This document shows, one piece after another, positions 1 through 6,337 of a stretch of DNA of 8,906 nucleotides (the first letter of the stretch is position 1; every line of letters begins with the position of its first letter). This stretch comes from an uncultured Phycisphaerales bacterium (lineage in GTDB: Bacteria; Planctomycetota; Phycisphaerae; Sedimentisphaerales; Anaerobacaceae): contig CALMMH010000645.1 of the NCBI GenBank assembly GCA_937868145.1, positions 1 through 8,906 on the forward strand, in the 5' to 3' direction. The notes below the pieces were generated by a model. It was not told the DNA's origin. It did no database searches and worked only from the letters and a program-made list of their open reading frames with translations. Position numbers and translations under genes: made by a program.

Positions 1-177
1 ATCGTCGGAACGCACTGGTTTCAGTACAAGGACCAGCCCACGACCGGACGCGGCGACGGCGAGAACTACCAGATCGGCTTCGTCGACATCTGCGACACGC
101 CGTATCCGGAGATCGTCCAGGCCGCCCGCGACATCGCGGCGTCCATGTACGTGTACCGTTTCGACGAAACCGATTGA
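1..177 (+). CDS. C-terminal fragment of a clan-A (TIM-barrel) glycoside hydrolase, agarase/beta-galactosidase-like
   Basis: The window starts inside this gene; 58 codons in frame 1 remain before TGA at 175-177. Visible features are the segment GTHWFQYKDQP followed by TGRGDGENYQIGF and DTPYPEIVQAAR. From memory of the families, a His-Trp-Phe-Gln strand followed by a Gly-Arg-x-Asp-Gly-Glu-Asn stretch and a Pro-Tyr-Pro-Glu helix start is typical of the last barrel strand and final helix of agarase- and beta-galactosidase-like clan-A hydrolases. The aromatic Trp would line the sugar-binding cleft. The catalytic glutamates lie upstream, outside the window, so substrate cannot be assigned. A second clan-A-type hydrolase lies 2.2 kb downstream on the same strand, but a reverse-strand gene intervenes, so they are not one transcript. 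The hydrolase assignment is fairly secure; the family number is a guess. Confidence 0.6.
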   Translation: MVGTHWFQYKDQPTTGRGDGENYQIGFVDICDTPYPEIVQAARDIAASMYVYRFDETD

Positions 178-187
178 TCGGCAAAGG

Positions 188-219
188 AGACCTATCCGAC
201 GAATAGAACGGATCGGTCT
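188..219. terminator. Imperfect hairpin between convergent genes, candidate bidirectional terminator
   Basis: Arms 188-198 (AGACCTATCCG) and 209-219 (CGGATCGGTCT) pair over 11 positions with one T/C mismatch (193/214), around a 10-base loop. The hairpin starts 10 bases after the stop of the hydrolase fragment and touches the stop codon of the reverse-strand DUF2156 gene, the usual place for a shared terminator. There is no clear T-run on either side, so intrinsic termination is inferred only from the fold and the location. Confidence 0.4.
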
Positions 220-1091
220 TATCCGGCCTGGGGAGTCTTTGTCGCCCGGTGTTTGACCACAAACCCCGAGGGCTTGTAGCTTTCCTTGGCCTGGCGGAGG
301 CCCGGGTCCCCCAGGTCCTGCTCGCGATTGATCGACTCGTACTTGTCGGGCAGCACCCCGGCGAACGCCTGGTTCGTGTACTGATAGACGCCCTTGTACT
401 GATCTTCCCGGATCGCTTTTTCGAAGTGGATGACGAACACCTTGCCCAGGGCCAATTCCTCGCCGAGAGCATAGGCGATGGGTTCGTCGTCGATATAGAA
501 GATTCCCCCGCAGAGTTGGAGATGCTCCATGTTTTCGAGGGCTTCCCGTGCGGCCGCATAATCGCCCGGCGTCTCCTGTCCTTGACGCCACTGCTCCAGG
601 ATTCGCAGAGCGTCGCCCGCGTACTCGTCCAACAGCGGCTTGGCGACGCAGACGTTGTTGCGGAGGAACAGGTTGACGAGATTCTTTTTCTTGTGGAGCT
701 TGCGGCCGGAGAGGTCCGCCATCTTGTCGCGCGGATAGAGATAATCGAAGTTGTCACGATCCTCCCAGACGCGGCAACCCATCCTGGCAAGTTGCTCGGC
801 CTGCGACGCCGAAGCCGCCTTCATCGTCTTATACCGATCGAATAGATCGTCCAGGACCTTGCCCTCCGGCAGCCCGAACGGCAGCATGAAGAACGGCTCG
901 GCGTCCCGGCCTGCGATCACGTACAGGTCTTCGCCCAGTCGGGCCACTCGGTACTGATGGGCGTCACGGAACAGGTAGATGCCCGCGAAAGTCAGCTCGG
1001 ACATGCCCTCGGGCAAACGCTGAAACCGCGGATGAAGCTCCGGCCTCTGGTCCAGGGCAAGCGATGAGAACTCAGGGTATTCCTTGATCAT
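219..1091 (-). CDS. Stand-alone DUF2156 / phosphatidylglycerol lysyltransferase C-terminal-domain protein
   Basis: 290 residues from the ATG at 1091. Family hallmarks in order: SELTFAGIYLFR (31-42), FDYLYPRDKMADLSGRK then HKKKN (115-137), the beta-strand GGIFYIDDEPIAYALGE (195-211), VIHFEKA with YKGVYQYTN (220-240), and INREQDLGDPGLRQAKESY (254-272). These match the DUF2156 (LPG_synthase_C) fold, a tandem GNAT-like acyltransferase. In MprF the same domain moves Lys from Lys-tRNA to phosphatidylglycerol. This protein lacks the MprF membrane flippase and any TM segment, so it is probably cytosolic; donor and acceptor are unknown. Start choice: the reading frame is open upstream to 1199, and an ATG at 1163 follows GGGGAAAGG. 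However, family-like sequence begins about at MIKEYPEF (1091), so I prefer that; an AGGAGGGG at 1115-1122 is too far upstream to settle it. It is divergent from sppA and convergent with the hydrolase fragment. The domain is secure; the start is about 60% sure. Confidence 0.8.
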   Translation of the reverse strand: MIKEYPEFSSLALDQRPELHPRFQRLPEGMSELTFAGIYLFRDAHQYRVARLGEDLYVIAGRDAEPFFMLPFGLPEGKVLDDLFDRYKTMKAASASQAEQLARMGCRVWEDRDNFDYLYPRDKMADLSGRKLHKKKNLVNLFLRNNVCVAKPLLDEYAGDALRILEQWRQGQETPGDYAAAREALENMEHLQLCGGIFYIDDEPIAYALGEELALGKVFVIHFEKAIREDQYKGVYQYTNQAFAGVLPDKYESINREQDLGDPGLRQAKESYKPSGFVVKHRATKTPQAG

Positions 1092-1234
1092 GAGCACAGG
1101 GCGCGCAAACCACGCCCCTCCTGCAAATCGTTCGGCGAAAGCGGCGTGCACGACACACTCCATACCTTTCCCCGGTTGTCGCGTTCTATCGTGCCACATA
1201 TTCGAGTCCGATTCAATCCCCTCGACCGCCCGGA

Positions 1235-1263
1235 TTGACCGCGACGCCAGCGGGCTCTATAAT
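1235..1263 (+). promoter_or_regulatory. Near-consensus sigma70-type promoter of sppA
   Basis: TTGACC at 1235-1240 and a perfect TATAAT at 1258-1263 are separated by exactly 17 bases. Transcription would start near 1270, giving a leader of about 20 bases that contains the AAGGAG at 1279-1284. This also excludes an upstream in-frame TTG at 1235 as the sppA start, because that codon lies inside the -35 box. No operator-like palindrome overlaps it, so strong constitutive expression is the simplest reading. Confidence 0.8.
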
Positions 1264-1278
1264 ACGCCCATTCTTTTC

Positions 1279-1284
1279 AAGGAG
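1279..1284 (+). promoter_or_regulatory. Shine-Dalgarno site fixing the sppA start
   Basis: AAGGAG lies 4 bases before the ATG at 1289 and 7 bases before a second in-frame ATG at 1292. The second spacing is closer to ideal, so the protein may begin at either Met; they differ by one residue. Confidence 0.8.
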
Positions 1285-1288
1285 TCAC

Positions 1289-2389
1289 ATGATGGATTCA
1301 GAGCGAAATGATTATTCTCAACCCGGTTTTTCATCCGAGGACAGACCGCCGGTCCCGGCGCAGCCCCCGCAGGCCAATCCGCCCTACTCACCCTATCCAT
1401 CGTATCAGCCTTACCCTCAGCCGCCGCGTCGGCGATTCAGCGGCTGGCGAGTCCTCTGGGGCATCCTGTTCGGCCTGTCCGTGCTGGCGAATGTCGGGTT
1501 GTTCCTTCTGCTGGTCGGCACGGTCTTCGTCCTGGCCGGGGCAGGCGCCGGATACGGAGCGACCGTCCTGAGGGAAGGTCCGCGAAGCAGCCGTATCGCG
1601 GTGATCAACATCGAGGGCATCATCGATGAGTCGCAGGCCGACAACGTCTACCGCCAGCTCAAGAGCGCCCGCGAGGACGACGCGATCAAGGGCGTCATCG
1701 TTCGGGTCAATTCGCCCGGCGGCACCATCTCGGCCAGCGACCGCATCTACCGCGAGATTATGGATTACCGCAACGAACAGGGCCTGCCGACCGTGGCCTT
1801 CATGCAGGGAATGGCCGCTTCCGGCGGCTATTACGCCTCGGTCGCCTGCGATGAGATCATCGCCGAGCCGACGGCCATCACCGGGTCCATCGGCGTCATC
1901 CTGTCTCACTTCGTCTTCCAGGAGCTGCTGGAAAACAAGCTGGGAATCCAACCGGTGTTTCTGACGAAGGGACAGAAGAAGGACTGGCCCAGTTCCTTCC
2001 GGGCCCCGAGCGAAGAGGAACTCGCCTACATCAACGACCGCCTGCTCGAGCCGGCCTATCAGCGATTCGTCAGCGTGGTCAAGGAAGGCCGCCGGAAGGT
2101 GCTCACGGGAGACGAGGTCACGAAGCTGGCGGACGGCAGCATCTTCGTGGCTGAGGAGGCGGTCACCGTCAAGCTCATCGACAGAACCGGATACCTGGAC
2201 GACGCGATCGCGAGGGTCAAGGCCAGCGCCGGGATCAACAAGGCCCAGGTGATCGAATACCGGCGGCCTCTGTCGTTCATGGATGTCCTGACGGCCGAGA
2301 GCCGCAAGACGAGCCTTCTGAGTCTGGATCACACCAAGCTGCTCGAGTTGGGCTCGCCCAAAGTGCTCTATCTGTGGCATGCCTATTGA
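1289..2389 (+). CDS. sppA: Signal peptide peptidase SppA, single-domain (36K-type) S49 serine protease
   Basis: 366 residues. SppA degrades cleaved signal peptides and other membrane-embedded peptides using a Ser-Lys dyad, with the catalytic domain outside the cytoplasmic membrane. Layout: residues 1-49 are a polar tail very rich in Pro and Tyr (12-46) ending in RRRF; one TM region lies at about 53-85; the S49 domain begins at RIAVINIEGII (102-112). The segment VNSPGG (140-145) precedes the nucleophile Ser178 in GMAASGGYYAS. Candidate general base is Lys231 in KGQKKDWPSS, at the place of the KSGxYKD lysine of Bacillus SppA. TAITGSIGV (196-203) is also family-typical. The length matches single-domain SppA, not the duplicated 67K form of E. 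coli. The positive RRR before the helix supports a cytoplasmic N-terminal tail. The stop is 29 bases before the GH5 gene, suggesting co-transcription. The assignment is secure; the function of the tail is unknown. Confidence 0.93.
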   Translation: MMDSERNDYSQPGFSSEDRPPVPAQPPQANPPYSPYPSYQPYPQPPRRRFSGWRVLWGILFGLSVLANVGLFLLLVGTVFVLAGAGAGYGATVLREGPRSSRIAVINIEGIIDESQADNVYRQLKSAREDDAIKGVIVRVNSPGGTISASDRIYREIMDYRNEQGLPTVAFMQGMAASGGYYASVACDEIIAEPTAITGSIGVILSHFVFQELLENKLGIQPVFLTKGQKKDWPSSFRAPSEEELAYINDRLLEPAYQRFVSVVKEGRRKVLTGDEVTKLADGSIFVAEEAVTVKLIDRTGYLDDAIARVKASAGINKAQVIEYRRPLSFMDVLTAESRKTSLLSLDHTKLLELGSPKVLYLWHAY

Positions 2390-2404
2390 CCGCATCCGAC
2401 GGCC

Positions 2405-2410
2405 GGAGGG
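2405..2410 (+). promoter_or_regulatory. Shine-Dalgarno site fixing the GH5-like gene start
   Basis: GGAGGG lies 8 bases before the ATG at 2419. It sets the start there rather than at an in-frame ATG at 2374 that overlaps the end of sppA. The choice also leaves a clean signal peptide at the N-terminus. Confidence 0.75.
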
Positions 2411-2418
2411 ATCGAACG

Positions 2419-3855
2419 ATGAACGGACGCACCAAGAAAATCGCACGTTCGCTTTGGGCGGGATTGAGCTTGGCGATCTGTCTGGCGGGCGTCGCAAGGT
2501 GCGACAACCCACCAATGGGTTTGATCGCCGTCGGACCAAACGGCAAGGGTTTCGTCGAGCAATCCTCGGGCCGGCCGTTCGTGCCGTTCGGGACGAATTA
2601 CTACGATCCGCACACCGGCTGGGCCCCCAAGATCTGGCGGCAGTTCGATCCCAACCGCGTCGCGCAGCACTTTGAGATCATGAGCGGTCTCGGAGTCAAC
2701 TGCGCCAGGATCTTCCTGACCGCGGCCACGTTCCAGCCGGACGTGAACACCCTCGATGAAACGGCTCTGAAGAAGCTGGACACGCTGATCGAAATCGCCC
2801 GCAGGTCCGGCGTCCGGCTGATCCTCACCGGTCCCGACCATTGGGAAGGCAGTCCGGCCTACTGGAAACCCGACCGATTCGCCGGCGAGCAGGCCCTCAC
2901 CGCTCTGGAGAATTTCTGGAGGACTCTTGGGCAACGATATCGCGGCGAACCCGCCGTTTTCGCCTGGGATCTGCTGAACGAGCCCCACATGCCGTGGTTT
3001 GTCGAGGGATGGCGACCCGCGTGGAACACGTGGCTCCAAACCAAGTACTCAAACCGTGAGGCACTAAAGACCGCGTGGTCAGGAAATCTTGCCGAAGAGG
3101 AAACGTGGGGAAGCATCGTCGTACCGGAGGACAAAGCCCATCCAGGCAATCCTCGTCTGCTCGACTGGCAGCTCTTTCGCGAGCATCTCGCGGACCAGTG
3201 GGTCCGCCGGCAGGTCGAGGCTCTTCGCAAGACCGACCCGACGCACTTGGTGACTGTGGGCTATATTCAGTGGTCCTATCCGTTCGTGCGAACGGGCAAC
3301 CCGAGCCTGTACGCGGCCTTCAATCCCAGGCGGCAGGCACAGTGGCTGGATTTCGTCTGCATCCATTTTTATCCGCTGCTGGGCCGACCGTTCGAGTCTC
3401 AAGATGCCTGGGACCGGAATCTCGCCTATCTGCAAAGCGTCCTGGCCTACTGCCACATAGGCAAGCCGGTGGTTCTTGGCGAATATGGCTGGTACGGCGG
3501 CGGAGCCCCCCGCGGTCTGCCCTCTCTCACGGAGGACGAGCAGGCCCGCTGGATCGTCGCGGAGATCGAGGCCACTCGCCGGCTCTCGCAAGGCTGGCTC
3601 TCCTGGCCCTTCGCGGACACCCCCGACTCCACCGACATGAGCCAATTCGGCGGACTCGTGCGATCGAATCTCACGCCCAAGCCCTGGGCCGAGCGATTCA
3701 AGGCTTATACCTCGCAGCTATCCGCCCTGCCCCGGCCGATACGCGAGTTGCCGACCTTCGATTTCGCGCCGTCTTTGACGACGCCGGCGAACGATCTGCC
3801 GACCCTGCACAAGAAATTCAGCGATCAGATTCAAGCGGCAATCGCAGAGCATTAG
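2419..3855 (+). CDS. Secreted GH5-like (cellulase/mannanase-type, clan A) glycoside hydrolase
   Basis: 478 residues. The N-terminus is a signal peptide: basic NGRTKKIAR, hydrophobic core at 11-26, likely signal peptidase I cut after GVA (26). Barrel landmarks: FGTNYYDP (57-64), NCARIFL with the conserved Arg97, LTGPDHWEG (136-144), acid/base Glu188 in WDLLNEP, IHFYP with His316 and Tyr318, nucleophile Glu355 in VVLGEYGW, and the strand-8 Trp396 in GWLSWPFAD. All expected retaining clan-A residues are present, so the enzyme should be active. The 200-230 segment (AWNTWL, then a helix ending LKTAW) resembles an insertion also seen in GH42-type enzymes, so subfamily and substrate (beta-mannan, cellulose or another beta-glycan) stay open. 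There is no dockerin or obvious carbohydrate-binding module; the last 35 residues look like a short tail. It is probably transcribed with sppA from the promoter at 1235-1263. Confidence 0.85.
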   Translation: MNGRTKKIARSLWAGLSLAICLAGVARCDNPPMGLIAVGPNGKGFVEQSSGRPFVPFGTNYYDPHTGWAPKIWRQFDPNRVAQHFEIMSGLGVNCARIFLTAATFQPDVNTLDETALKKLDTLIEIARRSGVRLILTGPDHWEGSPAYWKPDRFAGEQALTALENFWRTLGQRYRGEPAVFAWDLLNEPHMPWFVEGWRPAWNTWLQTKYSNREALKTAWSGNLAEEETWGSIVVPEDKAHPGNPRLLDWQLFREHLADQWVRRQVEALRKTDPTHLVTVGYIQWSYPFVRTGNPSLYAAFNPRRQAQWLDFVCIHFYPLLGRPFESQDAWDRNLAYLQSVLAYCHIGKPVVLGEYGWYGGGAPRGLPSLTEDEQARWIVAEIEATRRLSQGWLSWPFADTPDSTDMSQFGGLVRSNLTPKPWAERFKAYTSQLSALPRPIRELPTFDFAPSLTTPANDLPTLHKKFSDQIQAAIAEH

Positions 3856-3862
3856 AGAACAA

Positions 3863-3889
3863 GTCCTATCCGTCCCATCGGTCCCATTC
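3863..3889. repeat. Three-copy 9-base degenerate tandem repeat, GTCCYATYS type
   Basis: GTCCTATCC, GTCCCATCG and GTCCCATTC follow each other without gaps in the 46-base spacer between the convergent GH5-like and miaB stops. No hairpin is visible there. Single related units occur at 189-197 (GACCTATCC), 216-224 (GTCTTATCC) and 8751-8759 (GTCCTATCG), all in or at the edge of convergent spacers. One copy (3273-3281) lies inside the GH5-like gene. Confidence 0.6.
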
Positions 3890-3901
3890 GCCAGATGCAC
3901 T

Positions 3902-5293
3902 CTAATCGCTCGCCAGTTCCCCAAACAACGTCAGCGCCGAAGTCCGCGTGATCCGGACTCGTGCAAAATGTCCAGCCAGCGACGGCGGGCCGTTGAACAC
4001 CACGATATGGTCGGTCGAGGTCCGCCCCACCAACTGGGGCCGATCCTCAGCGTCCATCGGATTCACATGAGCCTTCTTGCTGAGCCCTTCGACCAGGACG
4101 GTGACGTCGCAGCCCAGGAAAGCCCGGCTTAGTTCCTCGCCGATCTGGTCCTGAACGGCCAACAGTTCGACATTTCGCCGCTGTTTGACTTCCTCCGGGA
4201 TCGTGTCGGCCAGGCGTTTGTCGGCCGTCGTGCCAGGACGAGGCGAGTACTTGAACACGAAACAGTTCTTATACCGGGCCCGGCGCACGAGATCCACGGT
4301 GGCCTGGAAGTCTTCTTCGGTCTCGTCGGAAAAACCGACGATGAAGTCGCCGGCGATCGCAATGTCCGGCACGATCGTCCTGGCCCTGTCGAGCATCTCC
4401 AGGTAATGGGCGGCGGTGTAGTGGCGGTTCATCGCCCGCAGAATCCGGTCCGACCCGCTCTGGGCCGGCATGTGCAGGTATCGGCACACCTTCGGCGATT
4501 CCGCCATCACACGGAGAATGTCCTCGTAGTACTCGTCGCAGGGATAACTCGTCACGAACCGGATCCACTCGACGCCGGGCACTTCCGTCGCCATCTCCAG
4601 CAGGTCGGCCAGGCTGTAGGTCCTCTCCCCGCTGGGGTACTTATAGGAGTTCACGGTCTGGCCCAGAAAAGTGATCTGCCGGACCCCGGCGTCGGCGAGC
4701 CTGCGAACCTGTGAAAGGATCGACTTCGGCGAGCGGCAGGCCTCCGGGCCGCGGACGTACGGCACCACGCAGTAGGTGCAAAAGTAATTGCAGCCCCGCA
4801 TCACGCGGACGAACGCCTGTCCCGGGATCTGCTGATCCGAAATGCTATACGCCGATTCGAAATCGTCGAGAACCCCATCGCCAGCATCAACCGGGCGGCG
4901 AATCGTCTCGGTTACAGCCAAGTGCTTCTCGTGGCGGGCCAACGCCTGCGAGATCAATTCCGCCAGTTGCGGGATCTGGGCCGGACCACAGACGATGTCC
5001 ACAGCTTCATGCTCGAGCAGCGTGTTGCCGAGCCGCTGGGCCATGCAGCCCATGACGGCGACCACCATGCCGGGTCGATGCCGCTTCAGGTGCTTGAGGT
5101 GGCCCAGATTCGAGAGAACCCGGTCCTCGGCGTGCTGCCGGACCGAGCAGGTGTTGATAATGACGGCGTCGGCCTCCGTGACGCTCTCGGTCAGGCGAAA
5201 GCCCGCATCCTGGAGCGCCGTGGCGACCAACCCGGTGTCCAGCTTGTTCATCTGGCATCCGAAGCTCTTGATATGAATCGCGCGATTTTCCAT
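3902..5293 (-). CDS. miaB: tRNA-2-methylthio-N6-dimethylallyladenosine synthase MiaB (radical SAM methylthiotransferase)
   Basis: 463 residues, normal for the family. MiaB adds the methylthio group to i6A at position 37 of tRNAs that read codons beginning with U, using two 4Fe-4S clusters. The N-terminal UPF0004 domain carries the auxiliary-cluster cysteines Cys13 (FGCQMN), Cys49 (NTCSVR) and Cys83 (GCMAQR). The radical SAM motif CNYFCTYC gives Cys168, Cys172 and Cys175. Further landmarks are GQTVNSY (211-217), YLHMPAQSGSDRIL (272-285), DFIVGFSDET (316-325) and a C-terminal TRAM domain at about 388-458. The GCQMN motif and the MPAQSGSDRIL helix favour MiaB over RimO or MtaB. No partner gene such as miaA is adjacent. 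It is convergent with the GH5-like gene and divergent from the 7-TM gene at 5452. No Shine-Dalgarno is visible before the ATG, and a possible promoter lies very close to it. Confidence 0.95.
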   Translation of the reverse strand: MENRAIHIKSFGCQMNKLDTGLVATALQDAGFRLTESVTEADAVIINTCSVRQHAEDRVLSNLGHLKHLKRHRPGMVVAVMGCMAQRLGNTLLEHEAVDIVCGPAQIPQLAELISQALARHEKHLAVTETIRRPVDAGDGVLDDFESAYSISDQQIPGQAFVRVMRGCNYFCTYCVVPYVRGPEACRSPKSILSQVRRLADAGVRQITFLGQTVNSYKYPSGERTYSLADLLEMATEVPGVEWIRFVTSYPCDEYYEDILRVMAESPKVCRYLHMPAQSGSDRILRAMNRHYTAAHYLEMLDRARTIVPDIAIAGDFIVGFSDETEEDFQATVDLVRRARYKNCFVFKYSPRPGTTADKRLADTIPEEVKQRRNVELLAVQDQIGEELSRAFLGCDVTVLVEGLSKKAHVNPMDAEDRPQLVGRTSTDHIVVFNGPPSLAGHFARVRITRTSALTLFGELASD

Positions 5294-5302
5294 AAGATGC
5301 GT

Positions 5303-5331
5303 AGCATACGGTATTTGCAGCCTAAAATCAA
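5303..5331 (-). promoter_or_regulatory. Possible sigma70-type promoter of miaB, giving a nearly leaderless mRNA
   Basis: Read on the reverse strand, TTGATT (5326-5331) and TATGCT (5303-5308) are 17 bases apart; each matches the consensus at 4 of 6 positions. The start point would fall about at 5296, within a few bases of the miaB ATG (5293). This fits the absence of a Shine-Dalgarno sequence. Confidence 0.35.
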
Positions 5332-5339
5332 TTTCTAGG

Positions 5340-5359
5340 GAGTGGAATGACCTCCACTC
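5340..5359. promoter_or_regulatory. 7-base-arm palindrome in the divergent miaB / 7-TM spacer
   Basis: GAGTGGA (5340-5346) and TCCACTC (5353-5359) are perfect inverted repeats around ATGACC. It lies upstream of both divergent genes, 8 bases beyond the possible miaB -35 box, so it could be an operator. The remainder of the 158-base spacer (5294-5451) shows no convincing promoter for the rightward gene. Confidence 0.3.
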
Positions 5360-5451
5360 TAACGAAAATGAGGCGAATGGGCCGATAAATGGAATTGGCG
5401 GGCAGGTGGCAATTGTGCGCTCGCAGAGCCCGGGATTGGTGATGACGTTCG

Positions 5452-6258
5452 ATGGTTGAGATCCTCAAGAGTTTCGAGCAGGTGGCGAGCCGGTTCAATC
5501 CGGCGGTGCTGATCCTGCCGGGATTGACGATGGTGGCGTTGGGCCTGGTCACCTGGCTGGCCGGCGTGTGTCGAAAACGGCTTCTGCTGGGACTGGTCGG
5601 CGGCCTGATCGGCGGTCTGGCCGGCTATTTCGTCAGCGCACAGAATCCGTTGATCGCCACGCTCGCCGTCGGGGGCGCCGCGGCATTCGGCGCGATGACG
5701 CCCAGGCTGTTCGTGGCCGTCGTCTTGGCCGGACTCGGAGCCACTGTTGCATTCGGCGTGCTGGCCAGAGGCCATTTGTTTCAGGAGCATGGTCTGCTCC
5801 TCAGCGGCGCGACGCTCGACCAGTCCAATGCACGGTTCACGATGCAGGAGAGCCTCGACGCGGTCCAGGCGTACGTCTTGGATGTCGTGGACGGAATCGG
5901 ACCGATCGCCCGGCAGTTGGCGATGGCGGACCTGGCCCTCATTGCCGGCGTGGGCGTGGGGTTGTTGATCGTCGGACTGCTCTTGCCGCGTCTGGCCGGC
6001 GCGTTGGCCTGTTCGCTGCTGGGGTCGGGGCTGGTCTTTGCGGGCCTGACGTTGCTGCTGATCTTCAAGGGTTCCACCCCGGTGGCCCGGATGGAGCAGC
6101 AAGGAGCGTTCTACGGGCTGCTGCTGCTCGGCATGGCCGCCTTCGGCACGTTGGAGCAATTGCTGTTGTGCCCGCAACCGGAAAGTGGTCGGGATGCCGC
6201 GGGCGGGAAGTCCCGCTCGCGATCAAAGGAATCGGAAGGGGATTGGCGCAATCGGTGA
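5452..6258 (+). CDS. Seven-helix membrane protein, TM198/DUF4203-like architecture, unknown function (first of a pair)
   Basis: 268 residues. The start follows GGTGA at 5438-5442 with a 9-base gap. Predicted helices by eye: 18-39, 43-61, 66-82, 86-105, 160-179, 183-205, 219-239. Helices 2, 4 and 6 each begin with Arg-Leu at a tight basic turn (CRKRLLL, TPRLFVA, LPRLAGA) and are Gly-rich, so the protein looks like three repeated TM hairpins plus a last helix. The positive-inside rule places these turns and the basic C-terminus (241-268, KSRSRSK) in the cytoplasm, and the 106-159 loop, which contains an amphipathic-looking stretch, outside. The same layout and the segment AGVGVGLLIVG...CSLLGSGL (165-194) recur in the next gene. 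I cannot name a function; Gly-rich 7-TM repeats recall eukaryotic TM198/DUF4203 proteins, but that link is a guess. Confidence 0.8.
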   Translation: MVEILKSFEQVASRFNPAVLILPGLTMVALGLVTWLAGVCRKRLLLGLVGGLIGGLAGYFVSAQNPLIATLAVGGAAAFGAMTPRLFVAVVLAGLGATVAFGVLARGHLFQEHGLLLSGATLDQSNARFTMQESLDAVQAYVLDVVDGIGPIARQLAMADLALIAGVGVGLLIVGLLLPRLAGALACSLLGSGLVFAGLTLLLIFKGSTPVARMEQQGAFYGLLLLGMAAFGTLEQLLLCPQPESGRDAAGGKSRSRSKESEGDWRNR

Positions 6259-6304
6259 AATGAGCGATGATACCCCGCGTGTGGAGAGGCAATCGTTTGG
6301 AGGA

Positions 6305-6325
6305 GGTCCCGCCTGAGCGGAGACC
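6305..6325 (+). promoter_or_regulatory. Hairpin immediately before the ribosome site of the second 7-TM gene
   Basis: GGTCCCGC (6305-6312) pairs with GCGG plus GACC (6317-6320 and 6322-6325), leaving A6321 bulged and CTGA as the loop. The last paired base is one base before the AGGAGA Shine-Dalgarno at 6327-6332. It could tune translation of the second gene or protect an mRNA end. There is no T-run, so it is not a classic terminator. Confidence 0.35.
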
Positions 6326-6337
6326 CAGGAGAATGGC

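Noticed and set aside
2419..2504. Lipoprotein signal on the GH5-like enzyme (Cys28)
   Set aside because: The residues before Cys28 are Val-Ala-Arg; Arg at -1 is not accepted in a lipobox, so signal peptidase I cleavage is more likely.
1388..2539. 383-codon reverse frame opposite sppA
   Set aside because: Asp/Arg-rich translation with no motif; the forward frame is unmistakable SppA.
5359..6177. 272-codon reverse frame opposite the first 7-TM gene
   Set aside because: The translation is Gln/His/Arg-rich low-complexity, typical of the antisense of hydrophobic GC-rich coding.
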